Shown piece by piece: positions 8,617-16,843 of a DNA stretch of 64,000 nt (positions within the stretch are counted from its first letter, which is position 1; each line of letters begins with the position of its first letter). The notes below the pieces were generated by a model that ran no database searches, had not been told where the DNA came from, and worked only from the letters and a program-made list of their open reading frames with translations. The stretch covers positions 2,232,001 to 2,296,000 of the forward strand of contig CATOTF010000002.1 of the NCBI GenBank assembly GCA_951813045.1. The letters are read 5' to 3'. A program made the position numbers and the translations under genes. Source of the DNA: an uncultured Rhizobiaceae bacterium. GTDB taxonomy: Bacteria > Pseudomonadota > Alphaproteobacteria > Rhizobiales > Rhizobiaceae.

Positions 8617-9276
8617 TTAATTCCCCTTGGAAGGAATGGTTTTACTGAAGGCGATCCAATCGTGCCGAAACAATGATCCAACCTCTGCGTCGAGAACCTT
8701 GCCCGTAAAGGCAAAAAAGTAATCATCCAGCATCGACATGCGTTCTTCTATGACCTCTTCGGGGTTCATCGCGAAATATCCGACTTGCGCAAAATACAGC
8801 ACGCGCGCACGCACGATGGCCTCTTGAGGTAAATAGCCGAACCGTTCGAACAGTGCGGCAATGACAGCGATCCGGTTGGCATCCTCACGCCTCACCACCT
8901 TGAGTACGCGCCGGTCGAGGCGTGCCCAGTCCCGCACGGCTTGTTCCAGTGGTGAGTTGAAATTGTCCGGATTGGTCCAGACGGCAAAGAAAGACAGCAC
9001 GCCACGATCCAGACTGTCTGCATGATCCAGCACCTGTGTAATGCGCTTGCTGTTCACGGCGAACCATTCGTCCAGTAAACTGTCGAGCAATTCTTGTCGC
9101 GATTTGAAATGCCAGTAAAAGCTGCCACGACTTGCGCTTATGGATGTGGCAAGCCGCGTGATCTGAACCGCATCGATGCCGCCTTCCATCAAGCAAAACA
9201 TCGCCGCACGCAGCCAGTCAGCACGGCCCAGTCGTGGCTTTGGGGTGGTTTCGGTGCGGATTTCTAACGTATTCAT
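8617..9276 (-). CDS. TetR family transcriptional regulator
   Basis: A 219-residue TetR-type repressor. The N-terminal helix-turn-helix is seen as IDAVQITRLATSISASRGSFYWHFKSRQELLDSLLDEW (about residues 30-67), followed by an all-helical ligand domain. ATG 9276 (MNTLEIRTE) is preferred over an earlier frame start that falls inside the operator. It is the first gene of the leftward operon TetR-MttB-AlaE and is divergent from the cupin-DAO pair. The palindrome at 9283-9302 begins 7 bases from its start codon, so autoregulation is likely. Confidence 0.9.
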   Translation of the reverse strand: MNTLEIRTETTPKPRLGRADWLRAAMFCLMEGGIDAVQITRLATSISASRGSFYWHFKSRQELLDSLLDEWFAVNSKRITQVLDHADSLDRGVLSFFAVWTNPDNFNSPLEQAVRDWARLDRRVLKVVRREDANRIAVIAALFERFGYLPQEAIVRARVLYFAQVGYFAMNPEEVIEERMSMLDDYFFAFTGKVLDAEVGSLFRHDWIAFSKTIPSKGN

Positions 9277-9282
9277 TAGATA

Positions 9283-9322
9283 ACCATACACAGTTGTATG
9301 GTAGCAATCAATCTTGTATGGT
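9283..9322. promoter_or_regulatory. TetR operator candidate with an extra half-site
   Basis: ACCATACA (9283-9290), CAGT, TGTATGGT (9295-9302) is a perfect 8-base inverted repeat. A third copy of TGTATGGT lies at 9315-9322, exactly 20 bases after the second. All lie in the 74-base gap between the divergent TetR and cupin genes, where a repressor could block both promoters. Confidence 0.65.
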
Positions 9323-9350
9323 ATATCTTATTGAAGCAAGGAGAGCCGTT

Positions 9351-9713
9351 ATGAAACCATCACAGCCAAGGGTAATGGAATGGGCTAAATCAACCTTCCA
9401 ACCGCGTTTTGAGCATGGGGATCAGGCGCAAGCCACTCATCTATGTGGCACTGGCGATGGCAGTAAGTTGGGGGCTGGCTTTGGTCGTCTGACCAAAGCT
9501 TCTTTCGAATGGACAGTGCAGTATGACGAGATCATTCTGGTTCTGGAAGGGAAAGTCACGGCAATTACGGAAACGGAGACCTTGACGGCTGGCCGTCTGG
9601 ACACCATCTGGTTGCCCGCCGGAACACGCGTCACCTATCAGGCGGAAGATGCTCTGATTTTTTACGCGATCCAACCTGCTGATTGGGCGCAACCAGACAG
9701 CACTGAAGGGTAA
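9351..9713 (+). CDS. EutQ-like cupin protein
   Basis: A 120-residue single cupin domain. FEWTVQYDEIILVLEGKVTA and TAGRLDTIWLPAGTRVTYQA are the paired cupin motifs, closest in style to EutQ and ethanolamine-utilisation cupins. Only some of the usual metal-binding histidines are present, so metal binding is uncertain. ATG 9351 follows AAGGAGAG. It is the first gene of the rightward pair with the DAO-type oxidoreductase (7-base gap). It may sense or process the nitrogenous substrate, but no reaction can be assigned. Confidence 0.75.
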   Translation: MKPSQPRVMEWAKSTFQPRFEHGDQAQATHLCGTGDGSKLGAGFGRLTKASFEWTVQYDEIILVLEGKVTAITETETLTAGRLDTIWLPAGTRVTYQAEDALIFYAIQPADWAQPDSTEG

Positions 9714-9720
9714 GCAGGCC

Positions 9721-11040
9721 ATGCTGAATATCTCGCGGCTCCCGCGCAATGACCAGACAAACGCTTGGAATACAATCCTGCCGCAACGCACCCCGCATGC
9801 TGCCTTGGTAAGTGACATCAAGGTTGACTGGTTGGTTGTTGGTGCGGGATATGCCGGTTTGGCAGCAGCGCGGCAATTGGCACATAACCGCCCCGATGAC
9901 AGCATTGCGTTGGTCGAGGCGGGAGTCTGCGGCGAGAATGCCTCGGGGCGAAACTCCGGCTTCGTCATTGATTTACCCCACACGACATCTTCTAATCTCG
10001 ATCAGTTGGAGGGGTCGCATCGCTATTTGCGCCTCGCGCGGGCCGCGACGGCAGCATTAGAAAGGAATGTCCGTGATTTTGACATTCAGTGCGATTGGTC
10101 GCGGGACGGAAAATACCACGCGGCTGTAACACCCGCCGGATCGCAAGCCATGCTTGAGCCCTATGCGGCAGAGTTAGCGGCGTTGAACGAACCCTTCGAG
10201 TGGGTTGAGCAGGACGCGCTTGCTACCAAGTTGGGAACGACGCATTTCCACCGCGCGCTCTATACGCCTGGATGTGTGTTGATAAACCCCGCCGCACTGA
10301 CGCGCGGGCTGGCAGATACGCTGCCTGAAAATATTTTGATCTTCGAGAACTCTCCCGTGGCGGCGATGGATTATTCGAACGGTATGCGCGCAACCACACA
10401 GGGTGGATCAGTCACCGCCCAGCGCATGATATTAGCCGCAAACGGGTTCAGCGAACAATTCGGCTATGGCAAGAATACCTTTGTTCATTTGGCTCTTTGC
10501 GCCAGTCTGACCCGCCCTTTGACGCCAGATGAACAAGCGGCATTTGGAGTCGATCAGCCGTGGGGGCTGACGCCTGCAAACGGTTTTGGCGGCATTACAA
10601 TGCGCTATACAAATGACCATCGTATTCTGATCCGACAAGACATCAAGGTTGCGATGGACCAGAATTTTCCATCCCATAGAACTGAAACTATCGGGCGTAA
10701 CCACAAAGCTCTGATGGATGCCCGGTTTCCCATATTAGGGGATGTGGATTTTGAAAGCTCTTGGGTCGGATACGTCTGCATGTCGCGCAACGGTGCGCCA
10801 ATGTTTGGCGAAGTGAGTTCTAATATTTGGATGTCGGCGTGCCAAAATGGGATCGGCGTAACAAAGGGCACAATCAGCGGCATGCTGATTGCCGACAAAG
10901 CGTGTGGTGTCGAGAATCCGCTGATCAACGACATGGAGGCTCTTGGCTCACCCACTCAGTTACCAACGCGTCCGTTGGTTGAGGTTGGCGCACGGACCAC
11001 AATCGGCTGGGAAGTTTGGAAAAATAGGGCTGAGGCTTAG
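9721..11040 (+). CDS. DAO family FAD-dependent amine/amino-acid oxidoreductase
   Basis: A 439-residue flavoprotein. The FAD dinucleotide-binding motif is G41-A-G-Y-A-G46, followed by an acidic strand end (ALVEAG) and GENASGRNSG, as in gamma-glutamylputrescine oxidase and sarcosine oxidase relatives. The C-terminal SACQNGIGVTKGTISG is the second FAD-contact segment. It probably oxidises a secondary or tertiary amine, giving an aldehyde or formaldehyde with peroxide or reduced flavin. ATG 9721 lies 7 bases after the cupin stop. The pairing with an MttB-like enzyme suggests stepwise demethylation of one compound. The IS1182-like element begins 100 bases downstream. Confidence 0.83.
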   Translation: MLNISRLPRNDQTNAWNTILPQRTPHAALVSDIKVDWLVVGAGYAGLAAARQLAHNRPDDSIALVEAGVCGENASGRNSGFVIDLPHTTSSNLDQLEGSHRYLRLARAATAALERNVRDFDIQCDWSRDGKYHAAVTPAGSQAMLEPYAAELAALNEPFEWVEQDALATKLGTTHFHRALYTPGCVLINPAALTRGLADTLPENILIFENSPVAAMDYSNGMRATTQGGSVTAQRMILAANGFSEQFGYGKNTFVHLALCASLTRPLTPDEQAAFGVDQPWGLTPANGFGGITMRYTNDHRILIRQDIKVAMDQNFPSHRTETIGRNHKALMDARFPILGDVDFESSWVGYVCMSRNGAPMFGEVSSNIWMSACQNGIGVTKGTISGMLIADKACGVENPLINDMEALGSPTQLPTRPLVEVGARTTIGWEVWKNRAEA

Positions 11041-11140
11041 CCAATCTACAATATTCGCTGGAAAGCCAACTGAATGTTTGAGTGCAATCGCGGTGTATTG
11101 GAAAAGCGGACGTTCGTGCATCACGCGGCATCGGTCACAA

Positions 11141-12666
11141 AGGGCTGATTTTGATGAAAAAGTCGGCCTTAAAGTAATCACCATTGGCTGATTCAGTTTA
11201 CCCATTGATTTGGGAGATTGATGCGATGCTGGGACCACGCCAGGAATTTCAATCGGCTTTGTTTTACGAGTTCAATCTCGAAGACCACGTGCCTGATGAT
11301 CATCTATTGCGGTCAATTGACCGGTTTGTTGATCTTGGCGATATGCGGTCGCACCTGCGCCCATTTTACAGCGACATTGGCCGCCCTTCGGTTGATCCTG
11401 AACTGATGATCCGCATGTTGCTGGTCGGATACATCATGGGCATCCGATCTGAGCGACGGTTGTGCGATGAGGTCCATGTGAATCTTGCCTACAGATGGTT
11501 CTGCCGTCTTGATCTAGGCGACCCCGTGCCTGATCAATCGACCTTTTCCAAGAACCGCCATGGCCGGTTTCGAGAGAGCGATCTGTTCCGGCAATTGTTT
11601 GAGAGCGTTGTTACTCGTTGCATTGCTGAAGGTTTAGTTGGTGGAGAGGTGTTTGCGACTGATGCCAGCATTATTCGGGCAGATGCCAACAAGCAGAAAT
11701 CGACACCAAAGGAGGAATGGGACGCATCATCACTCGATCCAGCAACTGTGCCTCGGGCTGTGAAGGAATATCTAGAGGTGCTGGATGACGCAGCATTCGG
11801 TGCCGCCAGTGAGGTCGAACCTAAGTTCACTTCACGTTCTGACCCTGCTTCCCAATGGACCGGTGCGCTCAAGGGCCCAGCTTTCTTCGCTTACTCAGAC
11901 AATTACCTGATCGACACAGATCACGCGATTATCGTGGATGTGGAAGCCAGCCGTTCAATTAGACAGGCCGAGGTTGGTTCTACACGCACCATGATCGTAC
12001 GAACGCGGGAAACGTTTGACCTCTACCCCGAGATACTGGTCGCCGACACAGCTTATGGTTCCGCAGAAAACCTCAACTGGTTGGTCAACAAAGAAGGTAT
12101 CCTGCCGCATATTCCAATCATCGATAAGTCGCGACGCAAGGACGGCACTTTTGAGAAAAGCGAGTTTGTCTACGACCACGAAAAGGACGCTTATATTTGT
12201 CCGATCGGATTACCGCTGCGTCCAACCCAACGGGCTTACCGGAATCGAAAATCTCCTGTAGCGGCGGACAATACGATCCGTTACCGCGCCAGCAAATATG
12301 ATTGCCAGGAATGCCTGCTGAAGAAATATTGCTGCCCCAACCAACCCGTCCGCAATGTCGGCCGCCACATTTATGAAGGTGCTCGTGATTTGGCCCGCGA
12401 GCTCTCGCTGACCGACGCTTATGTCGATTCACAACGACGGCGAAAAAAGGTCGAAATGCTGTTTGCCCACCTCAAACGCATCATGAAACTCGACCGACTG
12501 CGCCTGCGGGGACCAAACGGAGCCAAAGATGAATTCCTTCTCGCAGCAACAGCACAAAACCTCAGAAAACTAGCCAAGTTGATCCCGCAACCGGTGTGAA
12601 ACCGGATCGGGAGACGCTCGATCAAACTCCAAAGCCGACTAAAACAAAGCCTTTTTCATCAAAATC
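11141..12666 (+). mobile_element. IS1182-like insertion sequence, copy 1
   Basis: Bases 11141-12666 match 50461-51986 with a single difference seen at 11589 (C here, T at 50909). The left end reads AGGGCTGATTTTGATGAAAA and the right end carries its near-complement, forming an inverted repeat of at least 15 bases. Outside this core the flanks differ but still resemble each other (GTCACA before the left end), so the true end may lie a few bases further out. No clear target duplication could be identified. Confidence 0.85.
11226..12599 (+). CDS. IS1182 family transposase (copy 1)
   Basis: A 457-residue DDE transposase from ATG 11226 (MLGPRQEFQ); a TTG frame start at 11184 is possible but lies close to the inverted repeat. 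The N-terminal domain (YSDIGRPSVDPELMIRMLLV, DPVPDQSTFSKNR) is typical of IS1182/IS5-like transposases. The catalytic region includes FATDASIIRADANK, ILVADTAYGSAENL and RRKKVEMLFAHLKRIM. A cysteine-rich segment (CQECLLKKYCC) precedes the last block. The frame is intact, so the element may be active. Confidence 0.9.
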   Translation: MLGPRQEFQSALFYEFNLEDHVPDDHLLRSIDRFVDLGDMRSHLRPFYSDIGRPSVDPELMIRMLLVGYIMGIRSERRLCDEVHVNLAYRWFCRLDLGDPVPDQSTFSKNRHGRFRESDLFRQLFESVVTRCIAEGLVGGEVFATDASIIRADANKQKSTPKEEWDASSLDPATVPRAVKEYLEVLDDAAFGAASEVEPKFTSRSDPASQWTGALKGPAFFAYSDNYLIDTDHAIIVDVEASRSIRQAEVGSTRTMIVRTRETFDLYPEILVADTAYGSAENLNWLVNKEGILPHIPIIDKSRRKDGTFEKSEFVYDHEKDAYICPIGLPLRPTQRAYRNRKSPVAADNTIRYRASKYDCQECLLKKYCCPNQPVRNVGRHIYEGARDLARELSLTDAYVDSQRRRKKVEMLFAHLKRIMKLDRLRLRGPNGAKDEFLLAATAQNLRKLAKLIPQPV

Positions 12667-12878
12667 GACTCGAAACGGACACCTGTCATAATTCACATCC
12701 AAGTTCATACTCAATTTTTTGGAGAATAGAGAAAAGCAATTTCCTTAGGCCTTTAACGAATATTTGCCTCACTTAACACCTTCCATACATCCGGATTACA
12801 ATTGCATTTGTTCCCATTGTGTTCCAAGTTCTATTTGTTTAAATATCGATACATAATTCACCCCTTCCCGGACCTCCC

Positions 12879-14003
12879 ATGCAATTTTCTCCTGAACAGG
12901 ACGCAGCGCTTGTTGCGGTTTCCGCTTGGTTGAAACAGGGGTATCCGCAGGTTTTTCGCCTGTTCGGGTTTGCCGGCACGGGTAAAACGACGTTGGCGCG
13001 GCATCTGGCGGAAGGTGTGGACGGCAACGTCTTATTTGCAGCCTTTACCGGCAAGGCTGCCCTTGTGCTCCGGTCACGGGGAGCAAAAAAAGCCAGCACG
13101 ATTCACTCCCTGATTTACCGTCCGCGGGGAGAAGAACTGGTGGAGGATGAAGACACCGGCAAGTCCTCCATGACGCCGATGTTCACCTTGAATCGTCAAA
13201 GCCCAGTGGCAGAGGCTTCTTTGATCGTCATCGACGAATGTTCCATGGTCGATGAGGCACTCGGGAGTGATCTTCTCTCCTTTGGCACTCCGGTGCTGGT
13301 ATTGGGAGACCCGGGCCAGCTTCCTCCTGTTTCGGGCGGCGGGTTTTTTACGGACCATGAACCCGACATTCTGCTGGAAAATATCCACCGGCAGGCCCGC
13401 GACAACCCCATTATCGACCTCGCTCAAATGGCCCGTGAAGGCCAACAAATCCCTCGCGGAACGTTCGGCTCCAGCAAGGTGATCAACCGTGCGGACGTCG
13501 ATCAAAGCGAAGTGCTGGCTGCCGATCAGGTTCTCGTTGGCACAAACAAAACCCGGCGCCGCTATAACCAGCGCCTGCGCGACCTGAAAGGTTTTCAAGG
13601 GGCCATCCCCGCCTCCGGCGACAAATTAGTGGCGCTGCGCAACGACCCGGCCAAAGGCTTGTTAAACGGTTCCCTGTGGCAGGTGGTTTCCGCTCCCAAC
13701 TCCACCAAAGCCTTCATGAATCTCCTCATTTCGTCGGAAGATGACGGGATGGAAAAACAATCCGCCAAAATCAAGGTCATCAAAGAAGCCTTTGAAAACC
13801 CAGAAGAAGAATTACCCTGGCAGATAAAACGTCGCTACGATGATTTTGATTACGGCTATGCGTTGACGGTGCACAAGGCCCAGGGTTCCCAATGGGATAC
13901 AGTCTACCTGTTCGACGAAAGCTGGGCCTTCCGCGAACACAGCCAACGCTGGCTCTATACTGCGATAACCCGCGCGGCGGAGAATATTACGATTGTAAAG
14001 TGA
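12879..14003 (+). CDS. RecD/Dda-like ATP-dependent DNA helicase
   Basis: A 374-residue superfamily 1B helicase. Walker A is GFAGTGKTT at residues 30-38, Walker B/DEAD-like LIVIDECSMVD is near 113-123, motif III is LGDPGQLPPV, and the C-terminal UvrD_C_2 segment YGYALTVHKAQGSQWDTV precedes YTAITRAAE. It is much shorter than RecD2 or TraA and corresponds to the stand-alone AAA/UvrD_C_2 helicases related to phage T4 Dda. ATG 12879 is the only plausible start. It begins about 210 bases after IS copy 1 and has no operon partner. Confidence 0.85.
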   Translation: MQFSPEQDAALVAVSAWLKQGYPQVFRLFGFAGTGKTTLARHLAEGVDGNVLFAAFTGKAALVLRSRGAKKASTIHSLIYRPRGEELVEDEDTGKSSMTPMFTLNRQSPVAEASLIVIDECSMVDEALGSDLLSFGTPVLVLGDPGQLPPVSGGGFFTDHEPDILLENIHRQARDNPIIDLAQMAREGQQIPRGTFGSSKVINRADVDQSEVLAADQVLVGTNKTRRRYNQRLRDLKGFQGAIPASGDKLVALRNDPAKGLLNGSLWQVVSAPNSTKAFMNLLISSEDDGMEKQSAKIKVIKEAFENPEEELPWQIKRRYDDFDYGYALTVHKAQGSQWDTVYLFDESWAFREHSQRWLYTAITRAAENITIVK

Positions 14004-14478
14004 TTGGGTGAAACCGGCTTATCTAACCGGCGCATGCCGAATGCTAATCAAAATCATGGTGAGAGAGAGAGAAGGTGGATGGTACAACAAACTGCCCCCT
14101 GTGTCTCCAGGGGCATGGTAACACAGAAAATTACAGCCCCTGCACCATCCATGATTAAATTAACAAATCGACTATATGTGTAAACGAATTGTTAAAACTA
14201 TAGTTTATATTACTAGTTAATCCAGAAATGACACATTTGCGAATGTAGATTCACAATTTTATTTGAAATCGATAATATATATCATTGAGAACAAGCAAAA
14301 CCGCTTGAATTCCTCCCCATAACGCCAATCTTTTTATTCAATGAATTCAATAGTTTTCAACGCAATCAATGTTGATGAACACAATCCAACTTGTGAGCTC
14401 AATTATTAGAATCTGTTGGTCGAAATTCGCGACCACGTATCGGGTCGCTCTAATATTCAACCTGCAGGGTTCTGATTA
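14004..14478. other. AT-rich intergenic region
   Basis: No gene is supported. It includes a GA dinucleotide run near 14061-14072, a small hairpin CCCCTG-TGTCTC-CAGGGG (14096-14113) without a T-run, and a strongly AT-rich stretch from about 14150 to 14360. It may hold 3' ends of the helicase and TetR transcripts, which converge here. Confidence 0.4.
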
Positions 14479-15096
14479 TCACGTGTATAAATTCAACCAA
14501 CGTTCCACGGCCTGGTCGGCAAGCAACGTCATTTCCTTTGATTCAGGCCTTGCATCATCTCCCAACAGCAGACGCCTTTGACGGTCACCGATCAACAATC
14601 CCGTCAGGACCTCGAACGCTTCACCTTTATCGCCGACGGTGAAAGCTCCCAACGTGGTGCCTTCGCGAAACAGATTTTCAAAAGGCGTCACCACACTGGC
14701 ATGCCAGTCAGCGAGCACGGCGGCGCCGAGTTTTGCGCTTTCGCGGCAGACCTGTGACATTGCCACGCGATTGACCGCCAGCACGGCCTCACCGGTCATG
14801 ATATCCAGAAGCAATGTGCACCCGGCCTTCAACCGGTCTTCCACGCTGCCCGTGCTCCCGGCGAACCCGGCATCGAGAACCTGCCGCATGCCGGCGGCCT
14901 GCTCGAGCACCAGGGCCAGCATGATGCCATCACGGTCACCAAACCAATTGTAGAGCGTTTCCTTGGAGCAATGGGCCTCAGCGGCAATCTGGGCGGTGGA
15001 AATATCGCAACCGTGATGGCGCACAAGTCGCAGTGTTGCGCTTAATATCTGGCGCTCACGCAAGTTTCTTTTAGACTGTTTCGATTCGTCTGCCAT
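14479..15096 (-). CDS. TetR family transcriptional regulator
   Basis: A 205-residue regulator. The helix-turn-helix is GCDISTAQIAAEAHCSKETLYNWFGDRDGIMLAL near residues 29-62; the remainder resembles the TetR_C_7-type ligand domain. The start at 15096 (MADESKQSKR) is favoured over the longer frame to 15198. It is divergent from a TauD-type dioxygenase gene, with 150 bases between starts, and may control it. No clear palindrome was found in the gap. Confidence 0.87.
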   Translation of the reverse strand: MADESKQSKRNLRERQILSATLRLVRHHGCDISTAQIAAEAHCSKETLYNWFGDRDGIMLALVLEQAAGMRQVLDAGFAGSTGSVEDRLKAGCTLLLDIMTGEAVLAVNRVAMSQVCRESAKLGAAVLADWHASVVTPFENLFREGTTLGAFTVGDKGEAFEVLTGLLIGDRQRRLLLGDDARPESKEMTLLADQAVERWLNLYT

Positions 15097-15246
15097 AACC
15101 GAACTATAGAGTACGGGACTGAACCTGTGAATCCCCAACAAATATATGTCCAGACCCGGGCAATTCCTTCGGTAAATTTCGCCTTGCCCGAATTTCAAAA
15201 TTGCCGGATAGTTTCATCAAGAGCCAAAAACGCATTGGAAATTGAC

Positions 15247-16074
15247 ATGGAAATTCTTCCCCTAACGGGCGGGCTGGGTGCGGAAATTGTTGGTGCTGAT
15301 CTTAAAGACGCCAGCCAGTTTGACGCCATCAAACAGGCTTTCACTGATTACAGCGTGATCACGTTGCGCGGCCAAAGCATTTCACCAGATGATCATCTGC
15401 AATTTGCCCGCCGTTGGGGAGATATCAACGTAAACCGCTTTTTCGCCGCCCTGGATACCCACCCCGAAGTCGCCCTCGTGGTGAAAGAGCCGGATCAAAC
15501 CGGCGCGATTGGCGAGGAATGGCACACCGATCATGCTTATGATGAAATCCCGGCTATGGGCTCGATACTCCACGCCATCGAAACACCGCCCTATGGGGGC
15601 GATACCGTGTTCTGTTCCATGAGTGCCGCCTATGACGGGCTGTCGGACAAGTTTAAGGAGATCCTTGAAGGTATGAGCGCGTGGAATTCCTCGCGACACG
15701 TGTTTGGCGACAGCAAGCCCAAATCTGATACAGCCGATTCCGGTCGGGTGGGTAATACAGACCTTGCCAATCAGGACGCATTGCATCCGGTTGTGGTGAA
15801 ACACCCCTTATCTGGACGCAAAGTGCTTTACGTTAATCCGCAATTCACAACCCAAATTGATGGCCTTTCGAAACCGGAATCCGATTCAATCCTCAACATG
15901 CTCTACGTCCACGGTCAAAAGCCGGAATACCAGTGCCGGGTGAGATGGCAGAATGGCGATGTCACCATGTGGGACAACCGCGCAACGTGGCACAAGGCGA
16001 TCAACGATTACCACGGTCACCGCCGATACATGCACCGGGTAACCGTGGAAGGCTGCGCCCTCACTGCTGCCTGA
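15247..16074 (+). CDS. TauD/TfdA family Fe(II)/2-oxoglutarate-dependent dioxygenase
   Basis: A 275-residue enzyme starting at ATG 15247 (MEILPLTGGLGAEI). The iron ligands are H93 and D95 in EEWHTDHAYDE and H249 in MWDNRATWHKA; R264 in RRYMHRVTV would bind 2-oxoglutarate. This is the TauD/TfdA layout. Such enzymes hydroxylate taurine, alkylsulfates or aryloxyacetates, releasing sulfite or an aldehyde. The convergent TauE/SafE permease gene could be consistent with sulfonate use, but that gene belongs to a different operon. The substrate is not assignable. Confidence 0.88.
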   Translation: MEILPLTGGLGAEIVGADLKDASQFDAIKQAFTDYSVITLRGQSISPDDHLQFARRWGDINVNRFFAALDTHPEVALVVKEPDQTGAIGEEWHTDHAYDEIPAMGSILHAIETPPYGGDTVFCSMSAAYDGLSDKFKEILEGMSAWNSSRHVFGDSKPKSDTADSGRVGNTDLANQDALHPVVVKHPLSGRKVLYVNPQFTTQIDGLSKPESDSILNMLYVHGQKPEYQCRVRWQNGDVTMWDNRATWHKAINDYHGHRRYMHRVTVEGCALTAA

Positions 16075-16079
16075 GCGAT

Positions 16080-16838
16080 TCATTGGAAATAAGCTAGGCC
16101 ATCCCAAATAAGTTTCAGGCCAATCAACGTTAGCGCGCTGTATATAATTCTGTTGAACAACAGCAGCGAAACAATATTGTTCAACCAGAAGCCCATTGGA
16201 ATGCCCACAAGCACAAAGGGCATCAGCCACGCGCTTAACGTCAGATTCTCAGCCGAAAACTGACCGAGGAAAAAATAGGGGATACATTTGAGCAAGTTGA
16301 TACTGCCGAACAGATAGCTGTTTGTTCCCACAAATTTCTTTTTTGGAAGATCATGGGACAACAGCAACATCTTTATCGGAGGCGCACCGGCATGGGCAAC
16401 AAAACTGGTAAAACCGCCCGTGGCACCAAGTACCCATGTTATCAATCCCGACGGTTTTGCTGACGGTACATCGCCGTTGATAATGGAAAGAGCCCGTTGA
16501 ACCACGAAAGCCAGAGACAATATCCCCAGTCCCAGTCTCAAAAGCTCAGGTGATACCAGACTGAAACTTGCCGCCCCAATGCCAATTCCGATAAAGGCCG
16601 CGGGGATCAACAACTTCAGGATGTAACTTTCCCATTCGTGCCGGTAACGCCACATGGTTACCCAATCCATCACCAGCAGAATTGGAAGCATAATCGCTGC
16701 GGCAACAATGGGAGAAATAAACAGGGTCATCACTGGCACCGCCATCATGCCCAATCCCGCGCCAAAGCCGGACTTTGACACCCCTGTCAGCGTAACGACA
16801 ATCGCCGCAACGGTGTAAAACTGCAGATCGAACGGCAA
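16080..16838 (-). CDS. TSUP family (TauE/SafE) membrane permease
   Basis: A 252-residue protein with seven or eight hydrophobic segments. The family hallmark VTLTGVSKSGFGAGLGMMAVP is near the N-terminus and its internal repeat GATGGFTSFVAHAGAPPIKM is in the second half. TSUP proteins move sulfite, sulfoacetate or other organic anions. Translation appears to begin at a TTG 5 bases after the stop of the acyl-CoA carboxylase gene. It is the last gene of the rhodanese-carboxylase-TSUP operon. Its transported compound is unknown. Confidence 0.85.
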   Translation of the reverse strand: MPFDLQFYTVAAIVVTLTGVSKSGFGAGLGMMAVPVMTLFISPIVAAAIMLPILLVMDWVTMWRYRHEWESYILKLLIPAAFIGIGIGAASFSLVSPELLRLGLGILSLAFVVQRALSIINGDVPSAKPSGLITWVLGATGGFTSFVAHAGAPPIKMLLLSHDLPKKKFVGTNSYLFGSINLLKCIPYFFLGQFSAENLTLSAWLMPFVLVGIPMGFWLNNIVSLLLFNRIIYSALTLIGLKLIWDGLAYFQ

Positions 16839-16843
16839 CTCCG

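Noticed and set aside
7074-8726. Possible pyrrolysine (amber) codon in the MttB-like gene
   Set aside because: The frame is continuous and of near-normal family length without any in-frame TAG before the real stop, so it is a non-pyrrolysine member.
14061-14072. GA dinucleotide run
   Set aside because: Too short to call a microsatellite with a phase-variation role, and not inside a gene or promoter I can identify.
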